NCBI GenBank assembly: GCA_934271275.1
Contig: CAKQRD010000004.1
Location: forward strand, 108,447 to 172,446
Length of the DNA: 64,000 nucleotides
Origin: an uncultured Clostridia bacterium
GTDB lineage: Bacteria; Bacillota; Clostridia; Christensenellales; Borkfalkiaceae
Reading direction: 5' to 3'
In this document: one piece after another, positions 1 through 7,218 of the stretch
Position numbering within the stretch: position 1 is the stretch's first letter
Layout: each line of letters opens with the position of its first letter
The notes under the pieces: model-generated
Seen by the model: only the letters and a program-made list of their open reading frames with translations
The model's database searches: none
Told to the model about the DNA's origin: nothing
Made by a program: the position numbers and the translations under genes

Positions 1-556
1 GATTAAACAACAGCACGAAAACCCAAAGCTCTTTGAACACCGCAGCCGCGCCGTCGCCCATATAAAGCGGGAAGTTTATAAATCTGTTCACGAGGAGCGA
101 CGCCGCAATTTCCAGACAAGAGCCTGTCGCGATCGTTATCGCCACGGTGGAAAAGCCTTTTTTATAGTGATACACAATCGTCGGAACGGCTATAAAGCTT
201 GCCGCAACGATAAAGTTGGCAAGCTCTCCCACGCCGCCCGTGGAACTGCCTATCGCGAACCTTAAAAGCTCTTTGACGCCCGCCGCCGCAAAGCCCGAAA
301 CCGGTCCGAATATGAACCCCGCAAGGAGTATGCAGACGAGCGAAAAATCGAGCTTTAAGAACGAAGCGTCGGGAAATATAGGAAATTCGAGAAGAGATAT
401 AACGAAGGCGAGCGCGGCGAATATCCCCGTTCCCGCGATTTTTTTAGTCGTCGAAATCTCGTTTTTAGAACTTTTTCCGTTAAATTCCGTTTTCGCGCCG
501 CCCGCGTTTTCGGAGTTCACGACCGTTTCGTTTACCGAAATTTTTTCTTTTTTCAT
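1..556 (-). CDS. ribU: Riboflavin ECF transporter S component (RibU-like), 3' end outside window
   Basis: This is the substrate-binding membrane subunit of an energy-coupling factor transporter, probably for riboflavin. About 185 codons are visible. A polar ~40-residue N-terminus precedes hydrophobic helices; the motif KLDFSL and the phrase GPVSGFAAAGVKELL are typical of ECF S components that bind flavins. The gene starts at the ATG ending at 556, with AAAGGAG about 12 bases upstream. The FMN riboswitch in front makes riboflavin the likely substrate (family knowledge plus context). The stop codon lies left of the window. Confidence 0.85.
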   Translation of the reverse strand, partial: MKKEKISVNETVVNSENAGGAKTEFNGKSSKNEISTTKKIAGTGIFAALAFVISLLEFPIFPDASFLKLDFSLVCILLAGFIFGPVSGFAAAGVKELLRFAIGSSTGGVGELANFIVAASFIAVPTIVYHYKKGFSTVAITIATGSCLEIAASLLVNRFINFPLYMGDGAAAVFKELWVFVLLFN

Positions 557-565
557 AAAAATCAA

Positions 566-619
566 ACGCTCCTTTTAATCTTAAAGGAGCGTGCGGAAAA
601 TCGTTTTAATGCCGCACGC
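566..619 (-). promoter_or_regulatory. Riboswitch expression platform: RBS-sequestering hairpin and competing hairpin
   Basis: On the minus strand ACGCTCCTTT (592-583) pairs perfectly with AAAGGAGCGT (575-566), burying the AAAGGAG ribosome binding site of the transporter gene. A second stem, GCGTGCGG (619-612) with CCGCACGC (597-590), shares bases 590-592, so the two hairpins compete. The pairings are seen in the sequence; that they switch translation on FMN binding is inferred. Confidence 0.6.
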
Positions 620-647
620 GAAAAAATCCGCGCGCGAAAAAACGCCC

Positions 648-776
648 GACCTTTTTCCCGTCCGGACTATAACCGTCGGTCGCGGAATCTAACCGCGTCT
701 GCCCTCCGCAAAAAGCGGAACAGGCTCGCAGACTTTACTGCCGATAGGGAATTTCACCCCGCCCCAAAAGATCTTC
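648..776 (-). ncRNA. FMN riboswitch (RFN element)
   Basis: On the minus strand the leader contains the conserved RFN blocks GGGGCGGGGTGAAATTCCC, then CGGCAGTAAAG, GCGAGCC and AGTCCGGACGGGAAAAAGG, in the order and spacing of the FMN-binding riboswitch. It lies directly upstream of the riboflavin transporter gene, the expected location. Binding of FMN should lower transporter expression. Confidence 0.93.
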
Positions 777-794
777 TATATTTTGTTTTTCTTT

Positions 795-823
795 ATCCTA
801 CCACAAAAACGCGAGATAGTAAA
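795..823 (-). promoter_or_regulatory. Probable sigma-A promoter of the riboswitch/ribU transcript
   Basis: Read on the minus strand, TTTACT and TAGGAT are separated by exactly 17 bases and lie just upstream of the FMN riboswitch. Position and spacing support it; the hexamers are only moderate matches to TTGACA/TATAAT. Confidence 0.45.
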
Positions 824-904
824 GCGATTTTACGCCGCCGCAAAAAAATTTTTACCGTTCGGACAAATCCGTACAAATTTCTCCTGCGAATATGCGGCGC
901 AAAC

Positions 905-2122
905 CTATATAAGCTTGACGCTTTTTATGGCGAATCTTTTAAGAAGTTCGTCGCCGATTTCGTCCGCGAACGGAGTCAGCACGAGTTCCGCGCCCATTTT
1001 GAAGAGTTTTGCCGCGCCGTCCGCCGTTCTCACGTTGCCGAGTACCTTTAACGTGAGCGGCGTGCCGCTTTTCATCACTGCGGAAAGCTTTCTTTTAATG
1101 TCTTCTTCGTCGCTTTCGCCGAACGCGAAAAGAACGTGATTAAGCCCCGCCTTTTCCGCCGCGCGAGCCGCGTTAAGGATATTTTCTTCCGAAAGATTTT
1201 CTGCGGAAAACGCCACGCCCGCGTGTTTTCTGTAAGATTTGGCAATCTTTTTCAAGTCCTTCGCGAGCTGCTTTTTGTTTTCTTTATAAAGGCTCATCGC
1301 GGGCATAAACACCGAAACCTCGTCCACGCCTGCGGCGACCGATTCCTTAACGCCTGCGATTTTTGCGGAGAACGCGTTTTCGCCGAACGGGAAATCCACG
1401 AGCGCGGAAACGGTCATGTTCTCTTTTGAACGCTTTATCGCGCGGGCGACCGCGGGAATATACGCGGGCGAAACCGCCGTTTCTTTAAGTCCCAAGGTCT
1501 GCGAATTTATCGCGAGCCGCAAAAGTTCGTCGCCCGAAATATCGTACCTCACGATAACCTTGCCGAGCTTTTCGGTAAACTTTTGTATTCCCGAAAACAG
1601 GCAGTCGTCGCGAACTTTCCCCTCGTCCTCGTTAAGAAGCGCGGCAAGCTCGCGAATATCGTCCGTTTCTTCGGTTTTATTTTTCCCGTTCTTCTTTTTT
1701 GAATTTTTATCCTTTTCGTATTCGGGAAGCGTTTCCGCCTTTACGGGCAGGTTTTCCCCTTTTTTCTCCGCTTTTTTCTCGGCGCGGGTTTTCTTCGCGG
1801 GCTTTTTATCGTCTCCGCTTTTTATAATCGCGCGCCCGTTTTCCTCTCCTTCTTGCCCGTCTGCAGAAGCGGTTTGTCCGTTTATAGCGTCGTTTTCAAT
1901 CGCGGTAACCGTTTTTTCGGGCAGAGCGATAACGCCGCCATCCGTAAGCTCTCCCGCATTATTTACAGTATTTTCGGGAACCTCGTCAGCCGACGAACCG
2001 TCAGAAAAAGCGGAAGTCTTTTTATTCTCCGCGCCGTTTTCTTCCGTCGGAATCTCTTTTATAACGACGTCGCGTCGATCTTTTTTCAAGAGTTTATCGA
2101 AGAACTTTTTTATTCGCGCCAT
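905..2122 (-). CDS. DeoC-like TIM-barrel protein with long charged N-terminal region
   Basis: The C-terminal ~220 of 405 residues resemble deoxyribose-phosphate aldolase (DeoC): a pyrimidine-aldolase-like NSQTLGLKETAVSPAYIP block, VSALVDFPFG, AGVDEVSVFMP and LKVLGNVRTADGA. The first ~150 residues are lysine/glutamate-rich low complexity. The lysine that forms the Schiff base in DeoC (in VKTSTG) is replaced, the matching stretch reading VLFAFG, and the catalytic aspartate of DEIDMV is a serine (DEVSVF), so ordinary aldolase activity is doubtful. The start ATG at 2122 has CGGAGGT upstream. The fold call is fairly secure; the function is unknown. Confidence 0.7.
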   Translation of the reverse strand: MARIKKFFDKLLKKDRRDVVIKEIPTEENGAENKKTSAFSDGSSADEVPENTVNNAGELTDGGVIALPEKTVTAIENDAINGQTASADGQEGEENGRAIIKSGDDKKPAKKTRAEKKAEKKGENLPVKAETLPEYEKDKNSKKKNGKNKTEETDDIRELAALLNEDEGKVRDDCLFSGIQKFTEKLGKVIVRYDISGDELLRLAINSQTLGLKETAVSPAYIPAVARAIKRSKENMTVSALVDFPFGENAFSAKIAGVKESVAAGVDEVSVFMPAMSLYKENKKQLAKDLKKIAKSYRKHAGVAFSAENLSEENILNAARAAEKAGLNHVLFAFGESDEEDIKRKLSAVMKSGTPLTLKVLGNVRTADGAAKLFKMGAELVLTPFADEIGDELLKRFAIKSVKLI

Positions 2123-2226
2123 AATCTATAAGCACCTCCGTTTGATAAAAACGTATATTTTTCAACAATTAAACTTAAAATTACCGCTATAATTTGCGGT
2201 TATAATGTTTTCGGGTGGTGAAAACG

Positions 2227-2517
2227 ATGAATATTCCTACATACGTCGCAGGTCCTTTTTACCTGCTTATTTTTCTCGGACTTTCGGTCACGGTAACTCT
2301 CGGCGCGAAAACGCTTATCGCTTATCTTAAAGAGCGATTTTTGCCGCAAAGAAAGCCCGTAAGACTCTCCTCCGAAGAACCGCAAAAGAAACGGCAAGCC
2401 GAGCCGCTTTCCGTCGCGAACGCGCGTTCTTCCGTTCAACGAAAAAGGAGACCCGTCCGCAGCATAGAAATCGATCCCGACAACGTGGACAGAATCTACG
2501 TCAGAAAATCGAGCTGA
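2227..2517 (+). CDS. Small single-span membrane protein of unknown function
   Basis: This predicted protein of about 96 residues has one N-terminal membrane helix (YVAGPFYLLIFLGLSVTV) followed by a basic linker and a C-terminal IEIDPDNVDRIYVRKSS tail. I do not recognise the family. I prefer the ATG at 2227, because GGGTGGTG fits a ribosome binding site for it; in-frame GTG codons at 2215 and 2218 are alternatives. It is divergent from the DeoC-like gene, with a TATAAT-like sequence just upstream near 2200. Codon use matches the neighbours, which supports a real gene. Confidence 0.6.
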   Translation: MNIPTYVAGPFYLLIFLGLSVTVTLGAKTLIAYLKERFLPQRKPVRLSSEEPQKKRQAEPLSVANARSSVQRKRRPVRSIEIDPDNVDRIYVRKSS

Positions 2518-2832
2518 TTTTTTCCGTCTCTGTTTTTTCGGGTTTTGATTTTTATTTTTACGCGGCTCTCGGCGCATCCTTTTTTCGGCGATTCGCCCGT
2601 TCCGCGCGCGGTTTTTCTCCGCGCGCTTTTATGCGCTCGTATTCCCGCGTCTTTTCTCCGCGCGCGACTTTTTCGCGGCGTAACTTTTTCCGCGGCACGC
2701 TTTAAGCGCGGCGCGTTTTTTGCGTTGACCTTTTTTTCGCGGCGCGTTTTTCCGCTACGGCTCTTCCCCGCGTTTTCGGACTCGGAGCGTAGAGCATAGA
2801 TTTCCCGCGCTTACGAATCGGAAGCCTAAAAA
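2518..2832. other. Gene-free GC-rich low-complexity stretch
   Basis: This stretch is made of repeated short CGCGG/TTTTTCGCG-type words. Both strands have open frames, but of low-complexity composition: very basic Lys/Arg/Ala-rich on the minus strand, Phe/Arg/Ala-rich on the plus strand. No convincing start with a ribosome binding site is present, and I do not call a gene. Confidence 0.5.
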
Positions 2833-3174
2833 TTAAAACTTTTTAACGTTGCTGCCGTCGTCCCAAAGCTGTTCCAGATGATAGAAAAGACGGGTTTCGT
2901 CGTTAAAGATATGCACGAGAACGTCGCCGTAATCGAGAACCGCCCAACGCCCTTCGCGAAGCCCTTCCGCGCGGGTGGGAGACACGCCCTCTTTTTCCAT
3001 TTCTTCTTCGACGTGTTCGATAAGCGAGCGGGTATGCGTCATACTTCTGCCGCCAGCGATAACGTAGTAATCGGCTACGTCGGTTTTTCCTTTCACGTCC
3101 ACGGCGACAATATCTTCCGCCTTGTGATCTTTAAGCACTTTGCAAATTTTTTCTACGAATTCGAGTGACGTCAT
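2833..3174 (-). CDS. rsfS: Ribosomal silencing factor RsfS
   Basis: RsfS binds ribosomal protein uL14 on the 50S subunit and blocks subunit joining in starvation. The 113-residue protein has the family's usual length and blocks: AEDIVAVDVKGKTDVADYYV, GRSMTHTRSL, EGLREGRWAVLDYGDVLVHIF and FYHLEQLW. It follows the nadD-yqeK gene by about 30 bases on the same strand, the standard Firmicutes order nadD-yqeK-rsfS, so the genes are probably co-transcribed. Confidence 0.95.
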   Translation of the reverse strand: MTSLEFVEKICKVLKDHKAEDIVAVDVKGKTDVADYYVIAGGRSMTHTRSLIEHVEEEMEKEGVSPTRAEGLREGRWAVLDYGDVLVHIFNDETRLFYHLEQLWDDGSNVKKF

Positions 3175-3205
3175 ATTTTTCTCCTCGTTATTTATCTCTC
3201 GTTTT

Positions 3206-4399
3206 TTAGTCTTTTTTATTTTGGGTTATATAATACTCGTACGCGTTAAGCGTTTCGGAGTAAACATAGCTTTTTTTATTCAAAAGGTGGATAACCTCTT
3301 CTTTTAAGCACGCCTTAAAGCACTCGTCAAGCCCTTCGTCGTACTTTCGGCGAAGCTTTTCCACGCCCTCGTAATCTCTGCCCTTTTCTATCATATCCGC
3401 AACGAAAATAAGCTTTCCGAGCGTAGTCATCGCGGCTTTGCCCGAGGTGTGGTAGCGGATAGCGTCCAGAACCTCTTCGTCCTTTATTCCGACGACCTTT
3501 TCCGCAACGTACGCCCCCAAAAAGGAGTGAACGACGGGTTCGGGAACGCCTTCGGGCAACGTGAAATCGGGAAAATCCTTCATATCGGCGTACTTTGCGC
3601 AGTCGTGCAGAATCGCCGCGGTAAGAATTTTTTCTTCCGAAAGCCCCGTTTCCCTCGCCTTTTTAAGGGCGCACACCGCAACGTTCGCCGTGTGGATAAG
3701 CCGTTTTAACGGAAGATGCTCGCGAACGTATTTTTCCGCCGCGCCGCCCGCGTATAAACCGTTTTTCTTTATGTATTCCGCAACCCGCAAGTCGGTAAAG
3801 CCCGAAATATCGAGACTTAAAGAGTTATAAACCCTTATTTCGGTGGAAGAATCGCCCGCGCCTTCAAACGTCAGATAACTAAAATCCTTTCCGAAATTTT
3901 TCTTAAAATATTCGCGTTCTTTTTCGACGTCTTCCGAAAAGCCTTCCCGCCCGAACGCCGCAAGCTTTGCGGACGCAAGTATCCGTTCGGGGTATCGCCA
4001 CGTCTTAAAATCCGCCAGCATATCGCCGCCGACTATAAAATACAGCTCGCCTTCCCCCGCGAAATGCTCTACGGTAATGTAGGTATAGCTTTTACCGCCG
4101 CACGCGATTTCAAAGCCTGAAATTTCTATTTTTCCGTCGTTCGCCGTATTTGCTCCGCACGTCACGCAGTCGCCCGTTAAACCGTTGTCAGCCACCTCGC
4201 AACCCGTTCCGAAAGCGAGAGAAAGCATTGCCAGCCTGTCCTTTGCGGGGGCGAGCGAAACCTCTTTATGCGGCGGAATGAACGTCGGCATAACGATAAG
4301 CTTATCGAGCGAAAGCTTTTCTATCGCCGCGCGCGCCATCGCGATATGGTCTTTATGCACGGGGTTGAACGTCCCCCCGAAAATTCCGATTTTTTTCAC
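3206..4399 (-). CDS. nadD: NadD-YqeK fusion: nicotinate-nucleotide adenylyltransferase plus HD-domain Ap4A hydrolase
   Basis: Residues 1 to about 200 form NadD, which adenylylates nicotinate mononucleotide in NAD synthesis: GIFGGTFNPVHKDHI carries the nucleotidyltransferase H-x-x-H-type motif and SSTEIR sits at its end. The remaining ~195 residues are a YqeK-type HD hydrolase (H in LIHTANVAV, HDCAKY, RYHTSGKA) expected to cleave diadenosine tetraphosphate. The two are separate adjacent genes in Bacillus; here one frame encodes both. NadD carries an unusual Cys-containing insert of about 18 residues (near CVTCGANTANDG). rsfS follows downstream. Confidence 0.92.
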   Translation of the reverse strand: MKKIGIFGGTFNPVHKDHIAMARAAIEKLSLDKLIVMPTFIPPHKEVSLAPAKDRLAMLSLAFGTGCEVADNGLTGDCVTCGANTANDGKIEISGFEIACGGKSYTYITVEHFAGEGELYFIVGGDMLADFKTWRYPERILASAKLAAFGREGFSEDVEKEREYFKKNFGKDFSYLTFEGAGDSSTEIRVYNSLSLDISGFTDLRVAEYIKKNGLYAGGAAEKYVREHLPLKRLIHTANVAVCALKKARETGLSEEKILTAAILHDCAKYADMKDFPDFTLPEGVPEPVVHSFLGAYVAEKVVGIKDEEVLDAIRYHTSGKAAMTTLGKLIFVADMIEKGRDYEGVEKLRRKYDEGLDECFKACLKEEVIHLLNKKSYVYSETLNAYEYYITQNKKD

Positions 4400-4631
4400 G
4401 CCTCAATTATCTCATATTTTCCGTTTAATTGCAATCGTTTTTGACTTTTTAAGCGCGGACGGAAGGGAGTTTTTTGCGGCTTTAATAAAATTACGGCTTG
4501 TCGGCGTGAAAACTCGTATAAATTCTTTCTTTTTCGGCAATAAATTATACGCCGAAAGCAACGTTTTTGCCGCAGGCGAATTTACGCCGATAACGGAGCG
4601 TTAAAAAAATAATAAACGGAGAAAAAATCGT
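4400..4631. other. Divergent intergenic region
   Basis: This AT-rich spacer lies between nadD-yqeK and the plus-strand membrane gene. It must hold both promoters, but I see no clean paired hexamers. An AAACGGAGAAAAA sequence gives the downstream gene a ribosome binding site. Confidence 0.4.
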
Positions 4632-5402
4632 ATGAAAAAAATTTCGATAGCCGCTGTGAGCGACGTGTTTTTTATAGCCGTCGCAAGTTTTTTTATTTCG
4701 CTGATATTTTTTAATTATTTCGCGGCATTCCCGATAAATCTCGTTGCGGCGGGCAGCGTTTCGGGACTTTCCGCCGTCTTCGGAGCAAAGCTCGTTTCCG
4801 TTCGCGGCGAAAAAAAGAAGCTTTCCGCCGCCGACGCCGAAAAGTACGCCGATTTTTCCGTAAGAATAAACGTAATGCCCGAAAAAGAGGTTATAAGCCT
4901 TGCGAAAGCGATTGCAGAAAAGCGCGGATATAAAAGCGAAGTAAAACGCGGCGGGCTGTATTTTAAGGACGAACGGCTTTACGCCTTTTTCAAATTCGGG
5001 TTCGATACCCTCACGAAAGCCGACGTGGTGAAAGCCTTTAACAAGATAGGAAAAGGCGACCGCGCGATACTCGTTTCGGAAAGCCCGAACGAGGAAATAA
5101 AGACCTTTGCGGCGCGCTTCGACGGGCGGTTTGAAATATCGGACGGAAAGGACTTTTTTGCGGCGACAAAGTCTGCGGAGCTTTTGCCGAAAACGGGCTT
5201 TACACTTCTACCCGAAAAGAAAGGAAAAGGAAATTTCGCTCTTCTTTTAGACAGAAAAAAAGCCAAAAACTATCTGATTTTCGGCTCTCTTTTCGTTATA
5301 TTCGGTTTTTTCGTTCCGATAAAATTTTATTATCTCACGGTCGGCGGAATTATGCTCGCTTTTTCGTTATTCGTCCGTTTCGCGGGCAGAAAATCGGCGT
5401 AA
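4632..5402 (+). CDS. Membrane protein with a degenerate Mrr-like (PD-D/ExK-type) soluble domain
   Basis: The 256-residue protein has two N-terminal membrane helices (about 10-55), a soluble domain (about 70-205) and two C-terminal helices (about 213-250). The soluble part resembles restriction-endonuclease-like Mrr domains in layout: a helix with VISLAKAIAEKRGYKSEV, a strand LYAFFKFGF where Mrr proteins have a V-Q-x-K core, then a helix, AILVSES and an end strand FEISDGKDFFAA. The catalytic Asp and Glu/Gln-x-Lys are not evident, so it is probably not a nuclease. The fold is an inference from pattern. It stands alone between convergent and divergent neighbours. Confidence 0.5.
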   Translation: MKKISIAAVSDVFFIAVASFFISLIFFNYFAAFPINLVAAGSVSGLSAVFGAKLVSVRGEKKKLSAADAEKYADFSVRINVMPEKEVISLAKAIAEKRGYKSEVKRGGLYFKDERLYAFFKFGFDTLTKADVVKAFNKIGKGDRAILVSESPNEEIKTFAARFDGRFEISDGKDFFAATKSAELLPKTGFTLLPEKKGKGNFALLLDRKKAKNYLIFGSLFVIFGFFVPIKFYYLTVGGIMLAFSLFVRFAGRKSA

Positions 5403-5440
5403 AAAGACGTAAAAAAGTCATAAAATCGCCTGAAACCGGT

Positions 5441-6904
5441 TCAGTATTTCTTTCTCAATATATTTTTGCAAAGCGGAACGAGAAGAAGGAGAGACGCGCA
5501 TATCCACGCGCCGGGGTCTCCGAAACAGGTAGCTATATACGCCCCCTGCGAAGCCGCCGAATTTATCGCGCCGCCGTTTACGAGCGGCGGCAAAAACGCG
5601 CAAATCGCCGACCGCGACACAAGCTCCGCTATACCCGCGCCGAGGACGTAGCCCGCCTTGCACACGCCCTGCACCGCGCTTCTTACGACTATCAGAAATC
5701 CCACGATGAAAAACAACGACAAATCGACGTACACGAAGGTATTGCCGTACCGAATCGTTTCCGCGTTGATTTTATCCGCGCTCATAAAAACGTATTGATA
5801 CGCGCCTCCTATACACGCGAGAAGCGCGAGTCCGAAGCATATAAAATGTATGATAAGCGCGATTATTATAGCATGAACCGTGCCTTTTTTCACCCGTTCG
5901 TAATCACCCTTGCCGAAGTTCTGCGCGTTAAACCCGAGTATCGCCGCGCCCAGCCCGTTATAGAACGAAATCAGAAAATTGAACAGCTTACTGCCCGCGC
6001 CGTAACCGTTTTGCGCAGGAGTTCCGACGACCATAACGCCGTTTTCGCCGACGTCGAACTTCACGATAACGCTTTGCATAACGATTATGCCCACCGCCAG
6101 CACAGAAAATTGCAGTCCGAGCGGCACGCCCTGCTTTAAGTGCGCCCACGTCGCCGAAACTCCGCTCTTCAAGTCCGCCTTTTTAAGCCTTAATTCCTCG
6201 TATCTCGCAAACGTATAAATAAAACAGCCTATCATACTTAAAAATTGCGTGATGACGGTGGCGAGAGCCGCGCCCGCCGCGCCCATTCGGAACGCCGTTA
6301 AAAACAGCACGTCAAGTCCCACGTTCAGCGCGGTGGAAATTACGAGGAATATAAGCGGCGTAACCGAATCGCCGTACGCGCGAAGTACCCCGCAGATGAA
6401 ATTATAACCCATTTGAGTTATGATGCCCGCAAAAATTATTAAACAATATATATACGCCGCGTCGTACACGGTCTTATTCGTCGGCGTGACGTTGATAAGC
6501 CCCAGAAGCTGCGGCAAAAGGCTTATAGACAAAACCGTGAGAACGGCGGAAATAATCACGGACAGATAGATTTGCGAGGCGAACGAACGGCGCACGCCTT
6601 CCGATTCTTTACAGCCGACGTGCTTTGCCGTAATCACGCCGAACCCAGCGGTACACCCGAACGCGAATTGCAAAAATATAAAGGTAAGCGGGAATGTGTC
6701 GTTCACCCCCGCGACCTCTTCCGCAGAAAGCACTTGTCCGCAGATTATCGCGTCGGTCAGGACGTATATTTGCTGTAAAAGATACGAAAGCATAATGGGC
6801 GCGCCGTATTTAAGAAGCATTTTCCACGGCGTGCCGACCGTCAGATCCACGGGGCGCATCAGATTTTTGAAAAACGAACCTTTTTTCTTTGCCGCTTCGC
6901 TCAT
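5441..6904 (-). CDS. MATE family multidrug/cation-coupled exporter
   Basis: This is a 12-helix antiporter of the MATE/DinF-NorM superfamily that exports organic cations or drugs using Na+ or H+ gradients. The 487 residues fit the family. Typical blocks include PWKMLLKYGAPIMLSYLLQQ at the N-terminus, GTPAQNGYGAGSKLFNFL near the middle and AILGFNAQNFGKGDYERV. The substrate is unknown. A second, unlinked MATE gene lies at 46696-48075. Confidence 0.93.
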   Translation of the reverse strand: MSEAAKKKGSFFKNLMRPVDLTVGTPWKMLLKYGAPIMLSYLLQQIYVLTDAIICGQVLSAEEVAGVNDTFPLTFIFLQFAFGCTAGFGVITAKHVGCKESEGVRRSFASQIYLSVIISAVLTVLSISLLPQLLGLINVTPTNKTVYDAAYIYCLIIFAGIITQMGYNFICGVLRAYGDSVTPLIFLVISTALNVGLDVLFLTAFRMGAAGAALATVITQFLSMIGCFIYTFARYEELRLKKADLKSGVSATWAHLKQGVPLGLQFSVLAVGIIVMQSVIVKFDVGENGVMVVGTPAQNGYGAGSKLFNFLISFYNGLGAAILGFNAQNFGKGDYERVKKGTVHAIIIALIIHFICFGLALLACIGGAYQYVFMSADKINAETIRYGNTFVYVDLSLFFIVGFLIVVRSAVQGVCKAGYVLGAGIAELVSRSAICAFLPPLVNGGAINSAASQGAYIATCFGDPGAWICASLLLLVPLCKNILRKKY

Positions 6905-7218
6905 ACCCGTTCTCCTTTACCTTCCGAAATTTCAAAATTACCGATAACTTATCATATAACTTAAAAAAAATTTTTGCAAGCGTTTTAACGCTATCCGCGC
7001 ATAGTTTTTTGCAACGGATTTTCGGCGACGGTTTTCCGCCCGATTTTTTGTCTGCCCCGAAAAAATACGGAAATATTTTTTTATTTCGTTTGCTTTACGG
7101 GCGGTTTTGTGTTACCATTATTTTAAGGTTATAATATATTGTATATCGTGAGAAACGTTTCCCGAAGCAAATTATTATCAAACCTTAAACAGTAAAAAAT
7201 CTTAAAAAGGAGAAAGAT
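6905..7218. other. Divergent intergenic region upstream of MATE and lipoprotein genes
   Basis: About 310 bases are AT-rich without a gene. TATAAT-like sequences near 7130-7145 and the AAAAAGGAGAAAGATATG ribosome binding site support a promoter for the plus-strand lipoprotein gene. Nothing else is recognised. Confidence 0.4.

Noticed and set aside
2545..2799. Plus-strand low-complexity frame
   Set aside because: Phe/Arg/Ala-rich composition from repeated CGCGG words; no ribosome binding site, and equal openness on the other strand.
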